Assembly: GCA_020796225.1 (NCBI GenBank)
Contig: CM036754.1
Coordinates: forward strand, 21,580,867-21,644,866
Length of the DNA stretch: 64,000 bases
Reading direction: 5' to 3'
From: Arion vulgaris
Taxonomy: Eukaryota > Mollusca > Gastropoda > Stylommatophora > Arionidae
Shown: one piece after another, positions 33,693-46,200 of the stretch
Layout: each line of letters opens with the position of its first letter
How positions within the stretch are numbered: the first letter of the stretch is position 1
Program-made: the position numbers and the translations under genes
The notes under the pieces: generated by a model
The model's database searches: none
Told to the model about the DNA's origin: nothing
The model's input: only the letters and a program-made list of their open reading frames with translations

Positions 33693-33985
33693 GATTGTGA
33701 CATAAATACCATTGACATCATCCGATTTTAAACTTATGATTGTGACATAAATACCATTGACATCATCCGATTTTAAACTTATGATTGTGACACAAATACC
33801 ATTGACATCATCTGATTTTAAACTTATGATTGTGACATAAATACCATTGACATCATCAATTTAAACTTATGATTGTACAAGACCAATGATTGTCTTATTA
33901 TTTCGATTGTGACACAAATACCATTGATATCATTCGATTTTTAACTTATGATTGTGATATAAAGACCAATGAGATCGTTTCTGCA
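33693..33985. repeat. Minisatellite I, 45-base unit, about six copies
   Basis: 'gattgtgacataaataccat' + 'tgacatcatccgattttaaa' + 'cttat' repeated, the later units diverged. It ends less than 40 bases before the CHAC2 start codon, so it lies in the 5' UTR, an upstream intron or the promoter. Confidence 0.9.
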
Positions 33986-34022
33986 TTTTAGATTGTGACA
34001 CAAGGATCTTTGTAATCCCGGA

Positions 34023-36180
34023 ATGTGGGTATTTGGTTATGGTTCATTGATCTGGAAAGTGGATTTTCCATATGAAAGGAAAGTTCCAGGATACATCTGT
34101 GGCTACAGCAGGCGATTCTGGCAGGGCAGTGAGGACCACCGAGGTGTGCCAGGGAAGGTAGGTGAAACAGAATAAAGTCAACAAGTTCATTAGAAACAAC
34201 TGTCAGAGATCAAATTTGTTGTAACACAATCATCAGTAACACAATCATCAGTTAGAAGAAATTGCACTATTTCACTTGTTAAAAAAACAATCAGTCAGAT
34301 AGAAGATTGCACAATTTGTTATAACACAATCAACAGATAGAAGATTGCACAAGTAGACTATTTACAGTAATAGCAGAATGTGGCCAATTTCTCAACATTT
34401 TATTGAAGTCTTGATCTAATAATTATATATTTAGTATATTAAGCATTTGAGGGTTTGGGGGTTGATGAGGTTTTGGCTTGACGCATGATGTCTTGTTGGT
34501 TTTAGGTTGAAGCACTTATTTCTAAATGTGCAGTGTCTCACTGGTCTTAGCTTCAAACATCATGTCTCATAGATCTTAGTTTGAAGCACTGTTTCTGATG
34601 GGTATTAGCTTGAAGTACAATGTCTCTTTGCTCTTAGCTTGAAGCATTGTGTCTCATTTGTCTTAGATTGAAGTCCTCAGTCTTATGGGACCTATCTTGA
34701 ATTGCTGTATATCATAGAGTCTTTGTTTGAATCAATGTATGTCATGGGTCTAAGCTTTAAGCCCTGTCTCTCTTGGGAATGAGTTCGAAATCCTGTATCT
34801 CATGGCTCTGTGCTTGAATCACTGTGTCTCATGGGTCTGAGTTTGAAGCACTGTCTCCTGGGTCTGAGCTTGAAACCACATTTCATTGATCTTAGTTTTC
34901 ACGCCTTGTTTCTCATGGGCCCTATCTTGAATCACTGGGTCTGAGCGTGAACCACTGTCTAAACATTTCTGAGCATGTTTGATATTTACAATTTCTAATA
35001 TAATCTGTAATTATAGATAATAAAATAACCAACAAAATATCAATTTATTAGTGTCTTATTTGAAACATAAAAATCAATCTGTATAGGAATTTTAAACTCT
35101 TGTTCTATATTTGTGTCAATACTTATCACATAAACTGTGCTTGTTCTGCTCCACAGCCTGGACGTGTTGCTACTCTTGTCCCTTCTGAGGATGCTTCGGT
35201 AAGAAAGAGTATTCTCTGTACAACTAATCTCCAGTTATATATTATTTGCTAACTGTAATGGTTGCTTTATATAAAATAGATACATATGTTTTTAACTATT
35301 CATCTAATTTTAATAACACTACTATTGACAAAGATGACAGGGTGCAACGTTATAGAAGCAAATGTTGAATAAGACAATTGAATAAAAAGTTTAAAGAATC
35401 CAAGGGGAAAAACTGGAATCAATAAGACAATATAAACTGTGAATGGTGGGATGGATTAGACTAATGCAACAGCGTTCACCTATCAGCTAGGACACGAGAT
35501 GGTTGTAGGTTCAATCCCACACTTGATGTTCCACATGCGAGGGAAGGAATGTGGCCTCCTACCTTCTGCACACTAGGGCCTAGAAATATAAAGTGACAGG
35601 AACTTCATACCCTAAGATCTAGCTGTACGGAGGGACAGAGTCCCTAAAAACAACAGCAGAATTCATGAGAAAGTCTGGTACATCAGTCTAAACGGGATCG
35701 AGAGAGAGATACCCTAAGATCTGAAAATGCTATGGGAAATATTATTTATTTAAACTGTGAATGACTTTAAAAATTATGATTCAACCTGTATATTGTTATT
35801 ATAGATTAAGTTTGTCATCTTGTCAACAGGATACTGTCTGGGGCGTGGCATATAAGATTCCAGACACACAAGTTTCTGCTGTGAGAAGTCACTTGGATTA
35901 TAGAGAAAAGGGAGGATACAAGGTGGCAGAGGTTATTTTTCACCCACAAGACACCATGGAAACGCCATTTCCACTAACCCTTTACATTGGTACAGAGGAC
36001 AACCCTTTTTTCTTGGGTCCTGCGCCACTAGAGGATATGGCAAGACAGATATTCTACTCCGTTGGGCCAAGTGGTCGCAACAAAGACTATATCTTGAACC
36101 TGGCAAAAGCTCTACGGCAGATAGCACCTGAAGCGGAGGATCAGCATTTATATGGGTTGGAGCAGGAACTTTACGGTTAG
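34023..36180 (+). CDS. CHAC2: CHAC2, glutathione-specific gamma-glutamylcyclotransferase
   Basis: Complete coding region in three exons: 34023-34157, 35157-35198 and 35830-36180, giving 175 residues, close to the usual length for this family. Donors are gtaggt and gtaaga, acceptors ccacag and caacag; both introns are phase 0. The protein starts '[17 protein letters not shown]', with the conserved YGSL nucleotide-fold-like loop at residues 6-9. It continues '[19 protein letters not shown]', 'VWGVAY', 'DYREKGGY' (Glu85 is the predicted catalytic residue) and '[20 protein letters not shown]' with 'GPSGRN' near the end. ChaC enzymes cleave cytosolic glutathione to 5-oxoproline and Cys-Gly, so they control glutathione turnover. 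The start is fixed by the family's N-terminus. The first intron holds a degenerate minisatellite and the second a SINE. Nothing looks broken. Confidence 0.95.
34200..34345. repeat. Short imperfect repeats, CHAC2 intron 1
   Basis: 'taacacaatcatcagt' and 'cagatagaagattgcacaa' recur two to three times each. Confidence 0.7.
34463..34965. repeat. Minisatellite J, degenerate about 31-base unit, CHAC2 intron 1
   Basis: Around 15 diverged copies of a unit like 'ttgaagcactgtgtctcatg' + 'ggtcttagc'. It is much older than the other arrays in the window, judging by divergence. Confidence 0.8.
35455..35720 (+). mobile_element. SINE-3, tRNA-derived, CHAC2 intron 2
   Basis: B box 'taggttcaatcccac' (about 35506-35520), then 'tctgcacactagggcctaga' and 'aacttcataccctaagatct'. 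Copies on the minus strand are at 49455-49640 and 55075-55230. Confidence 0.7.
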
Positions 36181-36411
36181 AATGTGAACAGAAAATGAAA
36201 TGCTATTCACTATCTTGATATGTGTACGGTTGTAGATCTGTAATTTATTTTTAGTCTCAATATATATGTTTGTTGATTCTGAAAAAGGCAGTTAGTTGAC
36301 CATAGCAATATCAGTTGGTGCGTAACATTTACTATGTTAAGAAATACAATTCTAAAATGTAGTTCATAGTCTTAGTCTGTTTGTGGGTATAGATGGTAAT
36401 ATGTATATTAA

Positions 36412-36547
36412 CTCTTAGTGGACCAGGGCAAAAGCCATGTTTTTACAAGCCATTTGTTTTAAGAATAAAACACGCACTTTAGTGTGGCTTCTGGTAAAAA
36501 GGCGTTAAACCCAAAGCCATGTAGTGTGACGTTTGGTCCACAAGGGG
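36412..36547. mobile_element. MITE with TTAA target duplication (piggyBac type)
   Basis: Flanked by TTAA on both sides (36408-36411 and 36548-36551). The ends are inverted: left CTCTTAGTGGACCA, right complement CCCCTTGTGGACCA. 136 bases, non-coding. TTAA duplication is the hallmark of piggyBac transposition. It lies about 230 bases after the CHAC2 stop and before the poly(A) signal, so probably in the 3' UTR. Confidence 0.75.
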
Positions 36548-36641
36548 TTAAGTATAAATCATGCACCACTTAAATGTATTTAACAAAAACAACAAAAAAT
36601 AGTTTTACTTATGGTCTGGAACTGGATGTAATATATCTTAG

Positions 36642-36647
36642 AATAAA
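36642..36647 (+). promoter_or_regulatory. Candidate poly(A) signal of CHAC2
   Basis: AATAAA about 460 bases after the stop codon, the first good candidate beyond the TTAA element other than the AATAAA inside that element (about 36464). Confidence 0.4.
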
Positions 36648-36889
36648 ATATTTTATTGAACATAATTGGCCATATGTTTGTTTAGCATGTGGCTTATCAC
36701 TTTTTAATTAGAGATCGTTAAGTATATTTTTGAGAGAATTCTATTTACCAGTACATAGAAGAGGTAAAAGATTCATTTCTATTTCTCCCTTTTTCCTGCG
36801 ATACCGGTTTTAAAGACAATACAGCTTTAAATGATAACACTTTATTATCATTGAATGTGTTGATTTTATATAATGATATGATTGTGCAT

Positions 36890-37970
36890 TTTACAGTACA
36901 TGTATTCAAACTTCTTGTTTCTCTCTGCTCCTTGTGAAGCATATGGCTTCATCAGTTGTCCTCCACTTTCCCACCAGTCTCTATCTGGCTGTATTCTTTA
37001 TGGATACTAAGGATAATACAACATCTTTCAGTTCATCAGGATTCTATCTCCAGGTCTGTTTGAGGCATCTCTCCTTTTTTGTTTCCGTTGCTGGTTCCAC
37101 TTATGTGCCTGTTAGTTTCACTCATGTCTTCTGCAAGGTAGGATCAACCCACAGCTATTTTCGCCTTCTGATCTAGGTCATCAAGGGATCCTGTCTGTTC
37201 TTATCCACAGGTTTGTGTTTGTCACTCTGTCATACCTTCTCCATCTGAGAATCCGCTGAAAACATATGTTGATAAAGGTCCGGATCTTATTTTTATTAAA
37301 TTTGGTGACTCGCCACATTTCCAAGCCATACATCTTTCACATTTGAGTTGAATATCCTAAGCTTTGTTTTAGTGGAGATGGCAGTAGATTTTCACACTGT
37401 GTGCAGGAGAGCAATGGCTTGCTGGGATTTCCTAATCTTGGCATTAATGTCCTCATTTGTACTTCTTGATAAACTGGAAGGCTTTCTCTGTGTCATGTGA
37501 TTAGTTTCCTAACATCAAACTTGGTTCGTGGATTCTGTTGTTTGTTCTTTGCTGACAATTTAATTTTCAGATTGACAACCAGATGGTGGTCTGATTCAGT
37601 GTCTGCTTCTCTCTTGTTCCCAGATCCTGCAGTGATCTTCTTCTTTGTGTGTGTTCTTTACGGCCAATTTTAATCACTCCTTGTGATATGTTTGATCTTT
37701 GCCAAGAACGTATATACGTTGCACATTGGTTTGGTAGGCCCCTAAACACATATATTCTACATGTTTAGGACATGTGCATCCGATTTCAGCCAAACCTCCT
37801 TAGTCGCCTCTTACAACATGCGTGGCAGGTAACAGTGGTTCTATTCTTTACACCAAAAATTTGGGCCCCAGTAACCACTCGGGCGCCTGCAGTAATGTCT
37901 TTCATTGTTGGCAAATTGCCACATTATCGATCTGATTTTTTGTCTGATTGTCTGGCGAGACACATGTGAC
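36890..37970 (-). pseudogene. LINE C-terminal fragment interrupted by a SINE
   Basis: The minus strand is homologous to 41490-42200 ('ctctctgctccttgtgaagc', 'ctatctccaggtctgtttg'). A head/A2-tail element is inserted at 37637-37888; LINE-like sequence resumes after it. Confidence 0.5.
37637..37888 (-). mobile_element. Head module with A2 tail, copy 2
   Basis: Same family as 10266-10521. 'cctgcagtgat' before it and 'cctgcagtaat' after it look like a short target duplication with one difference. Confidence 0.65.
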
Positions 37971-37989
37971 ACTTTTGGTTATGAAAGAG

Positions 37990-38680
37990 TGTGCCTTCAA
38001 TGAAAAGCTCATTGATGTATTCAAACAGTGATTTTAAAACTATATTCTTGGACTTGACTGTCAACAAAAAGTACAGCATTTTGCTTACTTTGCCAAAACA
38101 AAAACTGGGATCACTCTAGCTCCACATACATTTTTTGCATGTAAAATCAACTCTTAAAAGTTTGGGTACTTCTATATTAATCTTGAGTACATAAACACCA
38201 GAATTATTAATGCTATAGTATCGTTCAATTTTCTATAATTTTAGAAAATGAAGTTCTATACAAAATTGATATTACTCAGAGTGCATCTGTGAAGGAAACA
38301 ATTTTTGTTGTTGTTGCAAAGAGATGTGAAATAATCTTGTTGTGGGCTTTGTTTACATATCATATTCCTACTTATGTGTTAATAAGAAAAAAAAAATGTA
38401 AAATATAAGCAGTAAACAGCCTTTCACATTTCCTAAGATCTCAGAATGTAAGTTCCTATATTATCTATATAATCAGTTTTGATAATGTTTGGTAACAAGG
38501 TTTTTAGACCTTGTACCTTTTATGTATCACTTGATACACACTGTTATTTTCTGTCATCGATATATATAAATAAGTACACATTGAATATCTTAAGTTATTA
38601 TTATCTCAATGAATATCTTATCGTGGATTTTAATTGTTGTTAAAAGATACAATATTTAAAATGCATGAATTTACATCGCA
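37990..38680. other. Non-coding stretch
   Basis: AT-rich; nothing recognised. Confidence 0.35.
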
Positions 38681-39140
38681 CAATACTCTGTTATATCTTC
38701 TTCTCTGCCACCATATGCTTCTTTATAGAAGTGTTGGAAGGGAAATGTAGTGATCTTGTATGTGCTTGTTCTAATGCACCTTGTAAGCTGTGATTCAATT
38801 TCATAAGGCTGTTCTTGATACCGTCGCGCCATCTTTCGCAGTTTTCATCTTGTTCTGTACTCGTTATACTTTTTCAGTGTTGCTATCTGTGGTAGACAAT
38901 ACCAGGACATTCTTGGCAGGTTTCTGTTGTGTATGTGTGTATATCTGTTGCTGTTGAGAGCTAAAGCCATGGACCTCATTTATCCAGATCAAGTGACCCA
39001 GCAATCTTAAGTGATGTTGATGGATAAGGGTACCTGTGCTAGGAATCCTAATATATTTCAGTACCTCATTATTTGTTACCAACAAACAGACAGTGCACCT
39101 CATAGAGCACTGCTACTCACGATACAGTGGATACAAAGCA
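38680..39140 (-). pseudogene. LINE C-terminal fragment
   Basis: The minus strand encodes 'TNNEVLKYIRIPSTGTLIHQ' and 'HHLRLLGHLIWINE', a known LINE C-terminal pattern (TNxEVLxR...LRWxGHVxRM). Stops follow. Confidence 0.55.
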
Positions 39141-39149
39141 AAAGACCTT

Positions 39150-40090
39150 CCGTGCAAAAGGTGAACCTCAGAAATAACAGAGGCAGTGAAAAACACTGAT
39201 TATGAAGCGCACACAAAAACCCATTCTATAAATCTCTTGTTATCCTGATGCTGTGAGGCAAAACTTCTTCAGCTATCTCTGGTCATGTGCTTAATTTACT
39301 GTGGACCACAAACTGTGCAGTCAGCTTCAGGTCTGTCAGGTTTCCCCAAAGCTTAGTTTTCAGTTCGACTGGGTGTGGCCACATGTTAGTAAGGCAAAAC
39401 AGGATTAAAGAAAGAAGAGATTATTATTATTTGTTTCTGTTACTTCAGGAGATCCTGAGTTTACACCATAAGCAGTGTGTGTGTGTGTGGAATTCATTCA
39501 TTCTTTATTCCTGCAATGTGTGTAGGGACCAAGATTTGCTGACATAGAGTAGTAGTGTGCTAGCATGTAGTGTACATAGGAATCTTGGAGTTTATAGTCT
39601 GCATGCTATTTTCCCCAGGTGTTGTCAGAATACAATGATATACATCATTAGTGCTTTGGATTTGATCTCAGGGTGTACTTCCGAAGTCTTTCTGATGAAT
39701 GGGGTTAAGCTGCTAGGCAGCGGTGGTTTGAAATCAAAGTTTACCTTCTCTTAGATTACTTATCTACCAAGGTTAACAAGCTACATCTGCCCAAAGTTAC
39801 TGATTTTCTGGTGCCAGTTACTCACTATTCACTTTGCCGACCTGTAAAACAGTTCTGCCACGAGAAGGCCAGGAACTGGACTTGGCTGTCAGTCATTGAA
39901 GAGACCCACATCATGTACAATTTTGATATACAATGAGAGCTTATTCTCACTGCCACCCCCAAGCATGACCAGACTTTTGGAAGCAGATGACATACTTGTC
40001 ACTCAATCACTGTACACATTATGTATTTGTTATATAAATACAACCACAAGTATGTATCTCATCATCATCAAATAACTTGTCCTGAGCAGA
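39150..40090. other. Non-coding stretch
   Basis: No recognised gene. A short GT run lies at 39477-39489. The open run at 39557-39754 has no family. Confidence 0.35.
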
Positions 40091-40560
40091 ACTTTGCCAC
40101 CTTAACAGTCCTTTGGAATTTCTCTCTCATAGACTAGATGTTCCACCTCTGCAGTCATCATGCTCAAACCATCAGCTCATTCCTGAATCCATCTTATCTT
40201 TGCTCTTCCTCTTCTCTTCTTTGCTGTGATGCCTCCTTCCTTGATGGTCTTCTCCAGACTTTCGTGTTTCTTTACATGTCCAAAATACTTTAATTTTCTC
40301 ATTCTTATTTGTAACAGCCAGTTTTCTTTAATTTTGAGTTCTTTTTGCATATATCTATTTGTTCTTTTCTCTGTCCATGATAGACTCTTCTGTAATACTT
40401 ATATTCAAAAGCACACGTTTCTCCACTGTCTTGATAAATGCCCCTGCTTCACACCCCTACGTTGCCACTGGAAATATGCATGCTATTAGTATTCTGATCT
40501 TTGTACATATAATGCAACCACACATATAAATATTTATCTATCACGGACCAGCATGAATCA
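40090..40560 (-). pseudogene. LINE fragment carrying the single-copy ancestor of minisatellite A
   Basis: The minus strand encodes pieces like 'AFEYKYYRRV' and 'NWLLQMRMRKLKYFGHVKR'. At 40319-40405 ('ctatttgttcttttctctgt', 'ccatgatagactcttctgta', 'atacttatattcaaaag') it has one copy of the unit that is repeated about 33 times at 1240-2878, with matching flanks on both sides. Confidence 0.65.
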
Positions 40561-40915
40561 TCACAAAAAGAACCAGTGAACTGCAACGACTGTACCAAGT
40601 TTGAGATATTAAGGCCTTTATTCTCTCATTAAAATTAGTTGATGGCCTAAATGCTTTAAGATAGGATAAGCATTGAAATTAAACTGTTTTAGAATAGGAA
40701 TTTTGTTCCTGATATATAATAAATTCCATATGTAAAACTCATCAATCTTCTTGAGACTTCATTATGATGATAATATATGTTTATGTCAACTGTACTAATG
40801 ACTTAACAATAATGGAGTATACTATCGACTGTATGTTGTGATGTTGACCACAGCATCCATCGTGTGTTGTTGATCAAAGATAAATATGAACATACTATAT
40901 TCTAGTCATATTCCA
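40560..40915. other. Non-coding stretch
   Basis: Nothing recognised. Confidence 0.35.
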
Positions 40916-41410
40916 TCTTCTGGCATCTCCTTATTGATTCCAAAAGTATGGACTTTGTCTTTCCTTTAAATGAAACAGTAGGATAGAGAGAGGGGGTTTA
41001 TGCAAAATGAACAAGGCACATTCCCCATATCAGCTGTCCAGGCTAGGTATAAATGGAGAGGACACTTCATCCTTGCTTTCGACTTGGGCACAACACGGAA
41101 AGTAACAGTTACAGGTTACAAGTCTTTCCAAAAAGGCAACGGGAAGTGCGCTACAGGTTGCTTCTGGCGGTGGGAGTGGCTATTCAGCTACACTGGTCAA
41201 CTTTTCTATCAGTCCCAATAAATGGGAATAACTAGCTGATGACTGACTAAGTCATGTGGAAAACAACATTACGTGAAGGTGTAGAATGCTTTGAAAAGAG
41301 ACAGGAATGAACTGAAAGGCAAGAGAAAGTAGCACAAACTCAGAAGTCAAAGAAAAACACTTGCCAATGAACTGTTGGTAGAGACAAAAAAGGCCATAGA
41401 TACACTATAT
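40915..41410 (+). pseudogene. LINE 3' fragment (ADDRDIWK family), copy 2
   Basis: Matches 4190-4560 through 'gactttgtctttcctttaaa', 'caaggcacattccccatatc', 'tatcagtcccaataaatggg' and the decayed C-terminal tail. Confidence 0.55.
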
Positions 41411-41469
41411 CCCAGAATATTCCTCATGGTATGAAAGTGGGAAGTTGGGACCTGTTTAGGCTGTAGTAA

Positions 41470-42745
41470 AACTATACACTTTTTTTTTTATCTAGCCACT
41501 TATATTGCAATAGTTCTTGGAAGTTTAAATTCTCATCGTTATTTCTGTACTGTCTATCCATTTGTCTTGCTTGTGCTCTGACTTTCTTCTGTTGCAGCTG
41601 TAGTTGACTGGGTGTCATTTTCTTAAGATGACTGAACCACTTTATTTTCACTCTCTCCACATATTGTATGGTAGGTGTGCTTATTTCTCTCTGCTCCTTG
41701 TGAAGCATAGGATCTCAACAGTTGTGCTTCACTTTCCATGGTCTCTGGCCATTTTCTTCTTTACAGCTTCCCAGGATAATCTGGCATTCTCCATCTCCAG
41801 ATCTGTTTGGGGTGTGGCATACCCTTTCTCGTTTCCCTTGCAGGTTCCACTCAAGTACTTGTTTAGTGATACTCAACTGTCTTTCGCAGGGTATACCCAA
41901 CTCACATAAATATTTTCTCCTGACCTGGGTTCCTGCCCAGTACTTATCCAGAGGTTTGATTTTGCCACTCTGTTATACCATCTAGGTCTAACAAAAAATT
42001 AACTGAAGACATCTGTTGATAAAGGTCTGTATTTTATTTGTGTTTAACTTGCTGACTCACCAAATTTCTAAACCATACAACAAGACGGATTTCATATTGG
42101 AGCTGAATATCCTGAGCTTTGATTTAGTGGAGATAGCTGTAGATTTTTGATATCACTGTGTGTAGGAGAACAAAGACTTGCAGCGCTTTCATAATCCTGG
42201 CGTTAATATCATCTGTACCTCCTGTTTGGATGATCTTACTGCCAAGGTAGACAATTTCATCAACTATAATGGCAGATGTAGTTCATACAATTGTTCTGAT
42301 ATCTGTGTTTTTTATTCTATCCCTTCTAGGCTAGTATGAATATGCTATTTATAATCTGCATTTGAACTTTACTGCTGATTTTTAGTTGGACTATCATCAC
42401 TGTACTGGGTCTTCTTAAGCATCTCATTTCTTTCTTTTTTCTTCCCATTTGATTTGTTTGTCTGCTTGCTATGAATTCAGTTGTAATCATGACATCTCTA
42501 ACTAATTTTTGTGTGAAAGTTTGCTTTCCTTATCACCAGTATCCTTTGATATTCAAACAAGTCTTACGCCACCTTAAGAGGTACTTGTAATTTAGATACC
42601 CAAATAAAGTATAAGGGTATCCTGTAGTCCAGACCATGTACTGTTGTGAACCACTGAAAATGTTTGGTTAAGCTGATCTTGAACCCCAGAATTTCCATGG
42701 CATATGATCACTATTGCAAAGTGTTATCAACTTTGCTACACTCAA
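41470..42745 (-). pseudogene. LINE RT/C-terminal fragment
   Basis: The minus strand encodes 'MLHKEQREISTPTIQYVERV' and 'KIKWFSHLKKMTPSQLQLQQ' (LINE C-terminus). Upstream RT-like sequence to 42745 also matches 3420-3740. Frameshifts throughout. Confidence 0.55.
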
Positions 42746-42779
42746 CCCTGCATCTTGTTTCAATTTGATGACACAAGAT

Positions 42780-43204
42780 GGAGCATAGTCACATAAACAC
42801 AAAACTTGAATACTGAAACTATACAAGTAAAAGTTCAGTCAGATAAGTTAGTTAAACAAGAAATAACAACTAACTGAAACATGCAATGCTTGTAAAGAAA
42901 TACAGATCTGACAATGTAAATTATCACAACAAAAATAAAAAATCAGCTTTCGAGTAATCATTTTAATTTAAAATGATTAATAACTAAACATTCAAAATTT
43001 GTAATTTTGTTGAAAATATGTTTGAAAAAACACAATCATTTGTCATGCCATTGAAATATAAAACACAAAATGCATGTCTTTACTTGACTTCTATCTCACA
43101 CTCACATACAACTCACTCACATACAACTCACAACATAAGTGCATCTATATCAACACAAATTAACATAATAACCAGAAATGTTTGTTCAAATATGCATGCA
43201 TATT
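42780..43204. other. CPSF2 downstream region
   Basis: AT-rich. It should include the CPSF2 3' UTR, read toward lower coordinates. A minus-strand ATTAAA variant poly(A) signal is possible near 42962-42967; no AATAAA seen on that strand. Confidence 0.4.
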
Positions 43205-46200
43205 TTACACAATAGCATATTGTTGGTACAAAAGTTCTCTGATCTTGAAGTAATCCTCGCATAATGATCCTTCCAATTTCATTTTACCTGCTGCATCCTG
43301 AAAGAGAAAATAGTATATTAATGCATGCAGCTTGGATTTACTTATTAGGTTCATCATCATCATTGTACTTTGGTAAATAAAAATAGAAACAAAAAACAAA
43401 GTAAACAAAACAGAGTGAGTCTCTGTAACTAAATGGTTAGGCATTGCCTTGTTTTCCAGAGGTCATGGGTTCTAATCCGCACCATTTTGTTTGCCAGCAC
43501 ATTTTTCCAGAGATTCCTAGGACTGTTGCATGAGCTACGAGTTTGTGTTGCAATGAAAGCTCACGGCAGATGGTGTACCATTTCTGTGGAGAGGATCGAG
43601 CCATTGAGGTAAAACGTGGTGAAATAAAGTGAATCCTTCAGCTTTAGACCCTTTAAAATAAAACAGTTGTGCCCTGATCTATTTCTTGCACAGGATGATC
43701 TCAGATGCAGTGCACAAATTCTGTATTACCAACACAAGAGTCACTTATGCAATTTTGATGACTTTTGTAACAGCCAAAGATTCCTTTGATAATTTTTCAA
43801 CATAATACAGCTAGGTTATTGAATCTACTTTCTATTTGATTCTTATATTTAGTTTAGTGGAACAGATCACAATCATTACTCGGGCACATCCAACATCTAA
43901 TTAGTACATAAGTGTTCGATTGATTCCTCAGGTGTCTATCAGCATGTGGCAACTAACACCAAACTATTGAAATTCCTCAGGGTGTCTATCAGCATGTGGC
44001 AACTAACACCAATTCTTTGTTGGGTTTAATATCATTCTTTGACTTCCCAAATAGTGCTCTTATCTGACTACGTCTAGTTTGATGTGATATTCTTGCAGTC
44101 TGGTTAGGGTTGCAGATTTACTTACTCTCAACCCTTCAGTGGTTTACACACTGTATCTCCCTTAGGGCTTTTAGAATTTCAGCCTGTTCCACAGCTCATC
44201 AACTTTCTACAGTAGCTATGTCAGCCATCCCATCGGCTCATTCATTCTTCCATGGGCTGGCAGTATTATCGATATAAGGGAAGACTGCATTAAAACTATG
44301 TAGCAATGGCAAAACACGTTAAAACAAAGTACTGTAGTTTGACAAAATATAAGAAACAATACGCAACTAACTTCCTCTGATTGAAGTCGATTTGCTCTAG
44401 AGAATCGTTTGAGATCTTTATATAGTACATTGCGCCTCATGGACTCACGTACTACATTCCTATGCTTCTTAGTACTTTCTCTCTATGCTCCATATTTTAT
44501 ATGTGTATATGTTTTTTTTTTTTTCCGATCCAGAAGCACTTGAGTTTTTCAGCTCTTCGGCTTGGTGCCATGGACATCGCAACCCTTCGGTTCGGTGCCA
44601 CGAACACCGTAAATCTGGGGAATCTGTGGCTTTTTCTGCCATCCCGGGAATTGAACCCGCACACACAGAGGGATAATCACCCGTAGTCCAACTCGCTACG
44701 AACACGCTGGGCAGACGGGCATGTGTATATATTAAATATATATGTTATATATATATTTGATTTTTATTGTTTATCTTTTTCCACTTCTACTTTTTTGCAT
44801 TTATGTCGTTATTCCTTTTTTAGTCACAGATTTTCATTTTAGGGCAGTTAGGAATTTATTGTCTGATTCTATATGTAGTGTGCTATGTAAGAAGTGAATT
44901 TCTTCACTTATGTGGTATCTTTTGCTTGGTAATGGCCTTTTTGGTGGAAACGTTGCTGTGTATTGTACTTTGTAAAACTACAGTACTTTGTTTTTATGGG
45001 TTTCGCCATGTGCTGGCACAAAAACTAGTGGCAAGAATACTTACCCTTCTAACAGCCACCTGGTTGTTACACACTAGAACACCGCCAGCAAACTCACACT
45101 GAACGCCAGCACTTATAAGCACAATCTTCAAGTCTGACAGTTTAGGCTCATTAATGAAGACAGGAGTGTGTGGAGGAACCTGTTTTGACAATGATCAGAA
45201 ACCACACAATTATTTGCTGAGATACATCCAAATAACACTACTTCAATAAACCTACACATAATTGTACTACTTTCAGATAGAATGTCATAACATTACTTCA
45301 ATCATCATCAGGTGCCATGCTGGCTGGCGTAGGCGATCATGGATCTCCACAAATCCCTGTTTTTGGAGTTTGCTATTATCTCAGATGTTGGCGCTCTACC
45401 GTGTCGTGAAGTCAGGCTATCCAAAATTTTCTCCCTCTGTCTCGTCTACCGCCGATTTTCACAATGTGTTCTATACCTTCCTTCCTCATCAGATGTCCGA
45501 AAAATGATGACTGCTTCTTTCTTATATTGATAATAAGCTTTCTCTGTGTCTTGGCCACATTTAATACCTCCACATTAGTCATTTTAGCAGTCCATAGGAT
45601 TGCTTCAATATACACTAATAATACAAATAATTTCTATTCCAACCAAATGACTGAAAAAATGTTCTAATTTCATTTCTTACTTTAGCCCTTCTTGTTCTGC
45701 TTGCAATATTTTAAAAAACATTCACATGATATAACTGTGTATATGGGACTTGTCCGTGTGTTGCCGGGGTCTGCAAGGGAAGCAAAGAATAGTACCACTG
45801 CGACCTACAGGCATGCTGTAAGATGGACTGATGTAGGACCTAGGGAAGCTACCCTAGTAAATAAAAAGCGCTGTCGAAATCAGATGTGCTGGCCTACTTG
45901 TAGGAGCATAACTGGCACAACATACAATTGCTCTTAGGCTCAGATCACACAGAGTGGTTAATAAGTGGTCGATATGGAGCGTTCTAAGAAGGAGTATATA
46001 TGACTTGTTAGATATTCATTGATGGCATTCAGGAGCTATTGATAAACATGTCCATAATTCTGATGTTGTCAAATATTTGTTGAAACAAACTGAAAAGTAT
46101 ATTTATACAGCATAGTAATTAACTAAAACCTTGCAAATAATAATGAACACATAAGATATGTACTTTATAAATAAGAGTGAACATCAGTCACACACATCAT

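Larger units (their letters stand above)
44278..45011 (+). mobile_element. Penelope-like element, copy 3, with a nested SINE
   Basis: A short inverted terminal piece (44278-44365: 'gggaagactgcattaaaact', 'acaaagtactgtagtttgac') is joined to the forward 3' part starting inside the endonuclease end ('tcgatttgctctagagaatc') and running to 'ggtttcgccat'. SINE-1 interrupts it at 44511-44720. The right end is about 33 bases from the donor site of the CPSF2 exon 45045-45179. Confidence 0.7.

Noticed and set aside
43418..43500. Genuine tRNA genes at SINE heads (also 18230-18300, 35470-35520, 49820-49890)
   Set aside because: A- and B-box-like words are present, but no complete cloverleaf with anticodon and acceptor stem could be drawn, and each is followed by a SINE body.
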